This document shows positions 25,872 to 33,132 of a DNA stretch of 42,625 nt, one piece after another. A model generated the notes under the pieces. That model made no database searches, had not been told where the DNA came from, and saw only the letters and a program-made list of their open reading frames with translations. Position 1 is the first letter of the stretch. Every line of letters starts with the position of its first letter. The position numbers were made by a program, and so were the translations under genes. Source of the DNA: Hyphomonadaceae bacterium (GTDB lineage: Bacteria; Pseudomonadota; Alphaproteobacteria; Caulobacterales; Aquidulcibacteraceae); NCBI GenBank assembly GCA_021731815.1, contig JAKFWO010000037.1, positions 1 to 42,625 of the forward strand, written 5' to 3'.

Positions 25872-26807
25872 ATGAAATTCGGGATCTTCAATATGCGAAC
25901 AATCGGCAGGCTTGCTGCGGTCACGCTCACGGGCCTGGCGCTCGCCGGCTGTGCGGGAACGACGCAGGATGCCGCGGTGTCGGCACCCGCTGCCAGTGCA
26001 AAACCCGTTGCCAGTGCAAAACCCGCTGCCAGGCCCGCGCCCGCCGCCGATTCACTGGCCACCGCGATTGCCGGCCCCTGGCGGAGTGAGGCGGATCGTG
26101 CCCGCGATGTGTTTCGCCATCCCTATGAGACGCTCACCTTTTTCGGGGTGAAGCCCGATCAGGTTGTGGTGGAAATAACGCCGGGCGGCGGCTGGTATTC
26201 GGCCATTCTCGCGCCATGGCTTGCCAAAGGCGGCGGAACCTATGTGGTGGGCACCGCCGATCCGGCGAAAATGAGCGAGCGCGGCCGCGCCAATTTCGAG
26301 GCGTTCAAGGGCCGCTATGCGGACAGCACGGTGTTCGGCACGCTGCAATTCTCGAAATTCGGCCCCCAGGAAGACGGTGCCTGCCCCGCTGGCACCGCCG
26401 ATGTGGTGCTGACTTTCCGTAATGTGCATAATTGGATGACCGGCGGATGGGCCGAAAAGGCGTTTGCGGACATGGCCAAATGCCTGAAGCCGGGCGGCGT
26501 GCTTGGCCTTGTGGAACACCGGGCCTTTGAGGAATCCGAATTCGACCCCAAGGGTTCGAGCGGCTATATCAAGGTTTCCACAATGAAAGCCTTTGCCGAG
26601 AAGGCCGGTCTGGTGTTCGAGGCGGAATCCGACGTCAATTTCAACCCGAAGGACACGCGCGACCATCCTTATGGCGTGTGGACCCTGCCGCCGGTGCGCA
26701 ATGGCGCGCCCGCCGACAAGCCGGACCCGTCCTTCGACCGCGCCAAATATGACGCGATCGGCGAATCCGACCGCGCGACCCTGCGCTTCCGCAAACCGGC
26801 GAACTGA
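25872..26807 (+). CDS. Methyltransferase-fold lipoprotein (COG4798-like), copy 1
   Basis: It has 311 residues. A signal peptide ends in lipobox LALAGC with Cys27, so it should be a lipoprotein outside the cytoplasm. An Ala/Pro-rich linker follows, in which an 18-nt tandem duplication (25991-26026) encodes repeated ASAKP. The folded part resembles class I SAM-dependent methyltransferases: 'VVVEITPGGGWYSAILAPWL' is motif I, 'VVLTFRNVHNW' sits where motif IV is expected, and 'CLKPGGVLGLVEHR' is motif VI-like. The pattern fits predicted exported methyltransferases of COG4798, whose role is unknown. The ATG follows GGGAGA. A paralogue follows immediately. Confidence 0.8.
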   Translation: MKFGIFNMRTIGRLAAVTLTGLALAGCAGTTQDAAVSAPAASAKPVASAKPAARPAPAADSLATAIAGPWRSEADRARDVFRHPYETLTFFGVKPDQVVVEITPGGGWYSAILAPWLAKGGGTYVVGTADPAKMSERGRANFEAFKGRYADSTVFGTLQFSKFGPQEDGACPAGTADVVLTFRNVHNWMTGGWAEKAFADMAKCLKPGGVLGLVEHRAFEESEFDPKGSSGYIKVSTMKAFAEKAGLVFEAESDVNFNPKDTRDHPYGVWTLPPVRNGAPADKPDPSFDRAKYDAIGESDRATLRFRKPAN

Positions 26808-27767
26808 TTGGGTCCGCAATATCCTGTTGGCGCGCCCGCGCCCGCCCTGTCGGCCGGTCGAAAGCCTGGTCTCAGGGCGGGCGTGCTGCTGTGCGCGGTG
26901 ATGGCGCTGGCCGCGTGTCGGGCTCCGGAAGATCCGGCACCTTCTGCCCGGATCGCGGTCGAGCCAGGGCCGAGCAGGGGGTCGCTCGACTGGGCGATCG
27001 CCGGCGAATGGCGCCTGCCAGAAGAAAAGGCCCGCGACCAATGGCGCCACCCGCTCGAAACCCTGCGTTTCTTCGGAATAAAGCCCAATTCGGTGGTGGT
27101 GGAGGCCCAGCCCGGTGCCGGCTGGTACAGCGCCATTCTCGCGCCTTATCTGAAAGAGGGTGGCGGCGAGCTGATCGCGGCGGGTTTCGACCCGCAATCG
27201 CCTAATCCCGCTCAACAGGCAGCGCTTGCGGCCTATCGCAAGCGCTTCGGATTGCGGCCGGATGTCTATGGAAATGTCCGTTTCACCATATTCGATGCCG
27301 CTGGTGGCCGCGCCTGCAATGCCAATGAAGCCGATCTCGCACTCACCTTTCGCAATGTCCACAATTGGATGGCCAATGAATGGGCGGAAGAGTCGTTCTT
27401 GGAATTATATCGCTGCCTGAAGCCGGGCGGGATTCTGGGCGTGGTCGAACATCGGGGCGATCCGTTGGGTGAACAGGATCCGCGAGCGCTCTCGGGCTAT
27501 GTCCAGGTGGCTTTTGTGCGCCAATTGGCGACGGAGGCCGGATTTGAATATCTGGAATCCTCAGAAATCAATGCCAATCCCGCCGACGCAACCAGGGATT
27601 ATCCCTTCGGGGTGTGGACTCTGCCGCCTGTGTTGCGCACGGCCCCATTCGGCGCACCGCCCGATCCCGATTTCGACAGCGCCCCTTATGTCGCGATCGG
27701 TGAATCCGACCGTATGACACTGAAATTCCGTAAACCTCTGCCGCCCGAGATTCCAACCCCGCCCTGA
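26808..27767 (+). CDS. Methyltransferase-fold lipoprotein, copy 2
   Basis: A paralogue of the preceding gene, 319 residues. A TTG start lies directly after the upstream stop. The lipobox is MALAAC with Cys37. The fold core is conserved with copy 1: 'FFGIKPNSVVVEAQPGAGWY' (motif I altered from GGG to GAG), 'LALTFRNVHNWMANEWAEES', 'CLKPGGILGVVEHRGDP', and the shared C-terminal 'GVWTLPPVLR' and 'AIGESDRMTLKFRKP'. The linker differs and has no ASAKP repeat. The pair evidently arose by tandem duplication and then diverged well beyond recent copying. Start choice is uncertain because GTG codons lie further in. Confidence 0.78.
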   Translation: MGPQYPVGAPAPALSAGRKPGLRAGVLLCAVMALAACRAPEDPAPSARIAVEPGPSRGSLDWAIAGEWRLPEEKARDQWRHPLETLRFFGIKPNSVVVEAQPGAGWYSAILAPYLKEGGGELIAAGFDPQSPNPAQQAALAAYRKRFGLRPDVYGNVRFTIFDAAGGRACNANEADLALTFRNVHNWMANEWAEESFLELYRCLKPGGILGVVEHRGDPLGEQDPRALSGYVQVAFVRQLATEAGFEYLESSEINANPADATRDYPFGVWTLPPVLRTAPFGAPPDPDFDSAPYVAIGESDRMTLKFRKPLPPEIPTPP

Positions 27768-27899
27768 GCGGGCGCGGTCTTTCCCGGGCGCAATTTTTCC
27801 TGACGCAACCGTCATTTTCGTCACAATCCGCGCGTGACACCATTGCGCTCACAGAGGCTTCGTGGTGTAAAGGCCGCAACATTTTTCAGGGAGACAAAC

Positions 27900-28208
27900 A
27901 TGGATCTGGCCACCATCACCACTATGATCAAGAACGCCGTCGGCAGCGATTCCGGCCTCGGCAAGACGGTCCGTTTCGATTTCAAGGATGGCAATTTCAT
28001 CCATATCGATGGCGGCGATGTCACCAATGAGAACAAGCCGGCCGATCTTGACCTCAAGCTGAGCCTTGAGGACGGAATGAAGCTGTTTCAGGGCCAATTG
28101 GATGCGATGTCGGCCTTCACCCAGGGCAAGCTTCAGGTCAATAATCCGATGCTCGCCATGCAATTGCAAGGCAAGCTGACGGCCCTTTTCTCGAAAATCG
28201 TGAAGTAA
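27900..28208 (+). CDS. SCP2 sterol-binding domain protein
   Basis: A 102-residue single-domain SCP2 protein. 'GKTVRFDFKDGNFIHIDGGD' and 'ADLDLKLSLEDGMKLFQGQL' match the family's beta-sheet and 'd..l..s..df..l..G...p..a...Gkl.i.Gd' pattern, ending 'LQGKLTALFSKI'. Members bind hydrophobic ligands such as acyl-CoAs or polycyclic lipids. The start is the ATG at 27900, after CAGGGAGA. Its TAA stop overlaps the next ATG by one base, so it is coupled to the hydrolase gene. Confidence 0.88.
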   Translation: MDLATITTMIKNAVGSDSGLGKTVRFDFKDGNFIHIDGGDVTNENKPADLDLKLSLEDGMKLFQGQLDAMSAFTQGKLQVNNPMLAMQLQGKLTALFSKIVK

Positions 28209-29194
28209 TGCAAATGCATATGGTGGAGGGTGCCGGATGGACCGAAGCACCTCTCCACCTGACTGCCGACAATCGCGCTCCTCCGGACGCGCAGGCCTTC
28301 TGGCTGGCCGGGGCAGCGGGAAAGCGCGTACGGGTGCTATGGGTCCCGGCGGATCCGGTCGCGCATGGGGAATCCGGCCCGCGCGGTACAATTACCCTGT
28401 CGCCCGGCCGCATCGAATGCGTCGAGAAATATTTCGAGACAGTCAGTTATCTGCGCGCCCGGGGCTTTGCGGTTCTGGTCATGGACTGGCGCGGGCAGGG
28501 CCTGTCGGATCGCCTCGCCTCTGCGCCCGAGCGCGGCCATCTCGACCGGCTCGACCATTGTGTCGCGGATCTTCTCGCCGCGCGGACGGCGTTGGGGAAC
28601 CGCGTGTCGGGGCCGCAAATCCTGCTCTGCCATTCCATGGGCGGTGCGATCGGACTGCATATCCTGTTGTCAGGGCGCGCGAAATTCGCCGCCGCCGCCT
28701 TCAGCGCGCCAATGTGGGGGATAAAGAACCTGCCGCCAGGGGCCTTTCAACTGGCGGCGGTGGCATCGGCCCTCGGTTTTGGCACGGCCCCGGCTCCCGG
28801 CCAGCCTCTGGTCTGGAGCCCGACGGCTTTCGAAGGCAATATCTTCACCCGCGACCCCACCCGCTTTTCCCGCAATGAGCGCATTCTGATCGAACATCCT
28901 GCACTCCGGCTGGGCGGGCCCAGTTTTGGCTGGGTGCATGAATTCCTGAAAGCGCACCGGGCCATGGCAACGGCCGGGGCCATCGAATCGCTGACCATTC
29001 CCGCTTTCATCGCCCGCGCGGGCCAGGATGCATTGATCGACAATGTGGCGATCGCGGCGATCGCCCGCCGCTGGCAGGGTGCCGAAATCCTCGATTTGCC
29101 CGAGGCGCGCCATGAAATCCTTCAGGAAACCGACGATGCCCGCATTGCGTTTTGGGCCGGCTTCGACCGGCTGCTGGCGCGCGCCGGCATCTGA
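28208..29194 (+). CDS. Alpha/beta hydrolase (lysophospholipase-like)
   Basis: A serine hydrolase of the PldB/monoacylglycerol-lipase type, 328 residues. 'RGFAVLVMDWRGQGLSDR' is the oxyanion/strand-4 region, the nucleophile elbow is 'CHSMGG' (first Gly replaced by Cys), the acid is probably Asp in 'AGQDALIDN', and the base His is in 'ARHEILQE'. No signal peptide is seen, so it is cytoplasmic or peripheral. It is coupled to the SCP2 gene upstream and lies 33 nt before the glycosyltransferase gene. Context suggests lipid or acyl-ester metabolism. Confidence 0.88.
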   Translation: MQMHMVEGAGWTEAPLHLTADNRAPPDAQAFWLAGAAGKRVRVLWVPADPVAHGESGPRGTITLSPGRIECVEKYFETVSYLRARGFAVLVMDWRGQGLSDRLASAPERGHLDRLDHCVADLLAARTALGNRVSGPQILLCHSMGGAIGLHILLSGRAKFAAAAFSAPMWGIKNLPPGAFQLAAVASALGFGTAPAPGQPLVWSPTAFEGNIFTRDPTRFSRNERILIEHPALRLGGPSFGWVHEFLKAHRAMATAGAIESLTIPAFIARAGQDALIDNVAIAAIARRWQGAEILDLPEARHEILQETDDARIAFWAGFDRLLARAGI

Positions 29195-29227
29195 AGCATG
29201 GACCGGCCGTTCCGCCGAGGGGATGCG

Positions 29228-30103
29228 ATGACCGGGGAACCTGACGCAGCGCTGCCCTTTCCACCCGAAGGACCCAAACCCGATCTGCGCCCGGGCTGGA
29301 GCGTCATCGTCCCTTATTTCAACGAGGAAAAATTCCTCGAGCCCACCCTGCGGGCCCTGTTTGCGCAGAAAACGCGGCCGCTCGCGCTCATCCTTGTCGA
29401 TAATGCCTCGACCGATTCATCCCCCGCGATCGCCCGGCGAATCGCCGGCAGCGTTCGGGACATCGAAATTCTCCACCTCACCGAAGCGCAACCGGGAAAG
29501 ACCCGGGCGCTTATGGCCGGCCTTGCCGCTGTGACCAGCGAATTCGTGGCCATGTGCGACGCCGACACTTTTTATCCGCCCGATTATCTGGCGAAGGCCG
29601 CGCAAATCCTGATGGGCGCGAATCCCGCGGATGCTGCTCTGGCCTTTGGCCTGTCGGGTGATCCCGAAAGCCTGCGCAACCGGCTGAAACGCACCAAGGG
29701 CATGGCGGCGGCGGCGCTGATGCCGCGCCAATGCCATTCCGGCGGCTTCGGCCAGAGTTTTCGCACGGAAGCCTTGCGCCGCGCGGGCGGGTTTTCCGCC
29801 GAACGCTGGCCCTTCGTGCTGGAAGATCACGAAATTATGCATTGCCTGACGCGGAATGGTGGGCGGCTCGGCTATGGCTTTGACCATTGGTGCCGTCCCT
29901 CCGACCGCCGCGCCGACCGGAAAAAGGTCGACTGGACGCTGGTCGAGCGCCTGTTCTACCATTTCACACCCTTCGGGCGGAAGGATTGGCTGTTTTATTG
30001 CTTCCTTGCTCCGCGTTTTGCCGCCCGCGGGATGAAGGCCATTGCGTTGCGGGAGAAGAATTGGGAGACATCACCCGATACCCCGCCAGCGCCCGGTTCC
30101 TGA
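29228..30103 (+). CDS. Family 2 glycosyltransferase
   Basis: A GT-A fold glycosyltransferase of 291 residues from the ATG at 29228, which has GAGGGG closely upstream; an ATG at 29198 lacks one. 'WSVIVPYFNEEKFLEPTLRA' is the family N terminus, 'ILVDNASTDSS' the nucleotide-binding loop, 'MCDADTFYPPDYL' the DxD metal site, and 'VLEDHEIMH' the catalytic E/D-D-H region. There is no transmembrane segment except a weak hydrophobic stretch near the C terminus ('DWLFYCFLAPRFAARG'). Donor and acceptor are unknown; lipid-linked acceptors are possible given its neighbours. Confidence 0.88.
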   Translation: MTGEPDAALPFPPEGPKPDLRPGWSVIVPYFNEEKFLEPTLRALFAQKTRPLALILVDNASTDSSPAIARRIAGSVRDIEILHLTEAQPGKTRALMAGLAAVTSEFVAMCDADTFYPPDYLAKAAQILMGANPADAALAFGLSGDPESLRNRLKRTKGMAAAALMPRQCHSGGFGQSFRTEALRRAGGFSAERWPFVLEDHEIMHCLTRNGGRLGYGFDHWCRPSDRRADRKKVDWTLVERLFYHFTPFGRKDWLFYCFLAPRFAARGMKAIALREKNWETSPDTPPAPGS

Positions 30104-30153
30104 CCCTCACCCTCCGACACATTCCTCGACGACATTTGGAAATTCCGGCGATC

Positions 30154-31239
30154 ATGACCCTCCCCGCCTCCCCGAAAACCAATAATGGCCGCTTCTTCGA
30201 GGATTTCTGTCCTGGCGAGATCATTGACCACCCGATCGCGCGCACATTGACCGATGGCGATCACGCGCTCAATCTCGCGCTCACGGGATCCCGACATGCA
30301 TTGTTTTCCGACCGGACGCTCGCCTTTTCCTGCGGTCTTGACCCGGGGATGGTGGACCCCATGCTGGTGTTCCATCTGGTCTTTGGCAAGACGGTCGGCG
30401 ATATTTCGCTCAATGCGATCGCCAATCTCGGCTATGCGGAGGGGCGTTTCCTCGCCCCGGTGGTGATCGGCGACACTCTGCGTGCGCGTTCGACCATTCT
30501 GGGAATCAAGGAGAATTCGAGCGGCGAAAATGGTGTGGTTTATGTCCGCAGTGAGGGCTTCAACCAGTATGATCATTGCGTTCTGACCTATGCACGCTGG
30601 GTGATGGTCAGGAAACGCGACCGCAACCGGGCCGCGCCGGTACCGCAAATTCCCGTGCTCAGCCCAATTGTTGCGGCTTGTGACCTCGTTCTTCCCCACG
30701 GCCTGCGCTTTGAAAATCTCGATCGCATCCGCTTCGGTGGGCCCCATGCCTATGAGGATTACGCGATCGGCGAGCGCATCGACCACGCCGAAGCCATGGC
30801 GGTCGAGGAAGCCGAACACCAGATCGCCACCCGGCTCTATCAGAACAATGCGCGCCTGCATTTCGACCTGCATGGCCAGAAGGCGACGAAGCTCGGGGCC
30901 AGGCTGATCTATGGCGGCGTGGCGATCTCGCTGGCACGCGCTTTGTCCTGCAGTGGGCTTGGCGGGGCCTCGCTGATGCTGGCCATCAATGGCGGGCGTC
31001 ATGTCAATCCGCTGCTGGCCGGCGACACGCTCTATGCCTGGTCGGAAGTGCTTGACCGGGCTGAGCTTTCGGAAACTATCGGGGCCCTGCGCCTGCGGCT
31101 CGTGGCGCTGAAAAACCGCCCTGCGGCCGATTTCACGCTGAGGACCGGCACTGCGCCCGATGCGCCTTATGCGCCGGAAGTCGTGCTCGATTTCGATTAT
31201 TGGGCGGCCATTCCGCGGCGTTCGGCTTTTTCGGCCTGA
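30154..31239 (+). CDS. MaoC-family dehydratase (mesaconyl-CoA hydratase-like)
   Basis: A double hot-dog hydratase of 361 residues, close to the length of the mesaconyl-CoA (beta-methylmalyl-CoA) hydratases of the ethylmalonyl-CoA pathway. The N terminus 'GRFFEDFCPGEIIDHPIART' and 'TDGDHALNLALTGSRHALFS' are typical MaoC sequence; a second hot-dog follows at 'YEDYAIGERIDHAEAMAVEE'. The CoA-ligand partner genes are not nearby, so the exact substrate is not fixed. The ATG at 30154 is preferred over earlier codons that would extend into the glycosyltransferase gene. The stop is followed within three bases by a tandem repeat. Confidence 0.82.
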   Translation: MTLPASPKTNNGRFFEDFCPGEIIDHPIARTLTDGDHALNLALTGSRHALFSDRTLAFSCGLDPGMVDPMLVFHLVFGKTVGDISLNAIANLGYAEGRFLAPVVIGDTLRARSTILGIKENSSGENGVVYVRSEGFNQYDHCVLTYARWVMVRKRDRNRAAPVPQIPVLSPIVAACDLVLPHGLRFENLDRIRFGGPHAYEDYAIGERIDHAEAMAVEEAEHQIATRLYQNNARLHFDLHGQKATKLGARLIYGGVAISLARALSCSGLGGASLMLAINGGRHVNPLLAGDTLYAWSEVLDRAELSETIGALRLRLVALKNRPAADFTLRTGTAPDAPYAPEVVLDFDYWAAIPRRSAFSA

Positions 31240-31242
31240 ATT

Positions 31243-31279
31243 TTGGGAAAGGCTGTTTTGGGAAGGGCTGTTTTGGGCA
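31243..31279. repeat. 15-nt tandem array carrying Shine-Dalgarno and TTG start
   Basis: TTGGGAAAGGCTGTT, TTGGGAAGGGCTGTT and a partial TTGGGCA follow one another. Each unit supplies a GGGAARGG five bases before the next unit's TTG, so the array duplicates a complete translation start. Confidence 0.85.
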
Positions 31280-31818
31280 AAATCACTGACACGGAAAACC
31301 GGCACTCTTATGCATCCATGCGGCCGGGCGAAAGGCGCGCGTTCACTTCGGGCGAGCGGGCGATCGCCGATTCCGTGCTCGGCCCGCATTTCGATCCCGG
31401 TCCCTGTCGGATTCGGGCCGCGGCCCATCCGCTGACCCGATGGTCGATGAGGCCGCTCATCATGGTGCGGGGTGCGGAGATTTTCTGGCCGGTGCCTGCG
31501 CCATGCGATTGCGCGCCGGATGCCCGGCCTGCGCTCACGGCCTTGTTCGTCCACGAGCTCGTGCATCTGTGGCAATATCAGAGCGGCCGCTTTTCGGTGC
31601 TGGCCTATGCTGCCACACTCGCGCCCTTGCGCTACCATTACCGCCTTTCACCCGGGCGCGGGTTTCTGGGCTTTGGCTATGAGCAGCAGGCCGCGATTGC
31701 CGAGGATTACTGGCGCCTGACCCATGGCCTCCCGCCGCGCTGGGCGCTGGCCGAAGCGAAGGTCAGCGATTATGCGGACCTGCTGGGTGCGGCCTTTCCG
31801 AAGGCCAGCCTTGCCTGA
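31273..31818 (+). CDS. HExxH-containing protein ('vgr-related' family)
   Basis: A putative metallopeptidase-like protein, 181 residues from the third TTG of the repeat (alternatives: TTG 31258, ATG 31318). 'LFVHELVHLWQYQSG' contains HExxH, and a downstream Glu in 'GYEQQAAIAEDYW' could be a third zinc ligand. The N-terminal 'GERAIADSVLGPHFDPGPCR' is like short proteins I recall being labelled 'vgr-related' in sphingomonads and like the DUF4157 zincin-like family. No signal peptide. No Vgr, Hcp or other secretion-system gene is present, so that label should not be read as type VI secretion. Confidence 0.68.
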   Translation: MGKITDTENRHSYASMRPGERRAFTSGERAIADSVLGPHFDPGPCRIRAAAHPLTRWSMRPLIMVRGAEIFWPVPAPCDCAPDARPALTALFVHELVHLWQYQSGRFSVLAYAATLAPLRYHYRLSPGRGFLGFGYEQQAAIAEDYWRLTHGLPPRWALAEAKVSDYADLLGAAFPKASLA

Positions 31819-31845
31819 TATCGGGCGCGCCTCAATTGCCCAAAG

Positions 31846-32685
31846 TCACTTCGCCCAACTCACTTCCCCGAGCGTTACCAGCACCAAAGCCCCCAGCGCG
31901 ATGCGGTACCAGGCAAAGGGCGCAAAGCCATAGCGCCCGACAATGGCCAGAAACAGCTTCACCACTACCAATCCCGCCAGAAAGGCCCCGGCAAAGCCGA
32001 GCCCGATCGTGCCCAATCGGGAAAAATCCAGCGCATCCCGGTTTTTCCAGAACGAATAAGAAAACGCCCCGAGCATGGTCGGCATTGCGAGGAAGAAGGA
32101 GAATTCGGCGGCCGTACTGCGCTCGACCTTCATCAGCATCGCGCCCACGATCGTCGCGCCGGAGCGCGATACGCCCGGAACCAGCGCGAGACATTGAAAA
32201 AACCCGATGGCGAGGCTCTTCCACAGCGGAATCGCTTCCAGCCGGTCGACATTCGGCACCGGGCGAAAACGCTCCACTGCCAGCATCACCAACCCGCCAA
32301 GGATCAATGTTGACGCAATGATGCGCGCCGCCGCGGGGCTGGCTTCGCCCTCGAGAAACACACGCTCGATCAGATCGCCGAGCATTATCCCGAAAAACAC
32401 GGCCGGAAGGAAGCCGATGAAAATCGCCAGCGCAAAGCGCCGGGCTTCGGGCCGGGTTGGCAAATCGCGGGTCGTGGCGAAAATCTTGCCCGAAAACATG
32501 ACGATGATCGCAAGAATCGCCCCGAACTGGATCATCACCTTGAAGGAGCCGGTCGGATCGTCAAAACCCAATGCCCGGCCCAGAAGGATGAGATGGGCCG
32601 TGGAGGACACCGGCAGAAATTCGGTGATCCCCTCGATGAGCCCGAGCAGGAAAGCGAGCCAGTCCTGGGAGACCGCCCGCGCCAT
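31846..32685 (-). CDS. uppP: Undecaprenyl-diphosphatase UppP (BacA)
   Basis: Integral membrane enzyme that recycles undecaprenyl pyrophosphate for peptidoglycan and polysaccharide synthesis. It has 279 residues from the ATG at 32685. Active-site motifs: 'EGITEFLPVSSTAHL' near the N terminus and 'LVPGVSRSGATIVG' in the second half. About eight hydrophobic helices are visible. A GTG at 32736 has a better ribosome site (GGGAGAG eight bases upstream) and would add 17 residues. It is convergent with the HExxH gene, with a 27-nt gap. Confidence 0.94.
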   Translation of the reverse strand: MARAVSQDWLAFLLGLIEGITEFLPVSSTAHLILLGRALGFDDPTGSFKVMIQFGAILAIIVMFSGKIFATTRDLPTRPEARRFALAIFIGFLPAVFFGIMLGDLIERVFLEGEASPAAARIIASTLILGGLVMLAVERFRPVPNVDRLEAIPLWKSLAIGFFQCLALVPGVSRSGATIVGAMLMKVERSTAAEFSFFLAMPTMLGAFSYSFWKNRDALDFSRLGTIGLGFAGAFLAGLVVVKLFLAIVGRYGFAPFAWYRIALGALVLVTLGEVSWAK

Positions 32686-33028
32686 TCCGCCGGACAGGGC
32701 ATCACCGGCCCCGGAATCAAGGAATATTTCGGTCACCTTATGCTCTCTCCCGCTCGCGGATCCGTGCGTTATCGAAGCGGTCCTCACCGCAAGCAAGCGG
32801 GCATCGCAGACGGCCGTGATCATTTCGAGGACCAATGCGTCGCTCGCAGGATGATTGGCCAAATGTGATCAGGGATTCCTGAACTTCCGGTCCCGCGCCC
32901 TCGCCTTCACGGCCGGGGCATTTCTCCGGATTCCGCGCGGAAATCTGCCTGCCAATATTGCGATCGGATCGCCATGTGATAGGTTTTGGATGGGTGAGGG
33001 ACAAAAGGCGGTACGCATGGTGGAAAGG

Positions 33029-33078
33029 GCTCCGCCTCTTGAGCTCCGCCTCTGGGGCTCCGCCTCTGGCGCTCCGCC
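33029..33078. repeat. 14-nt tandem array
   Basis: GCTCCGCCTCTKRR is repeated at 33029-33042, 33043-33056 and 33057-33070, with a fourth partial unit. It lies about 55 nt before the secreted protein gene in non-coding DNA; unit length is not a multiple of three. Confidence 0.9.
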
Positions 33079-33132
33079 TTTTCGGCACCACCCAGGGCCC
33101 CGCCCTGAAAACTGATCCGGGGGGACAGATCG

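Noticed and set aside
29995-31638. 547-codon antisense frame opposite the GT2, MaoC and HExxH genes
   Set aside because: It crosses three genes that each have family motifs; its own translation has none.
31273-31818. Type VI secretion VgrG component
   Set aside because: The family nickname suggests it, but length, HExxH motif and neighbours do not fit a VgrG spike protein.
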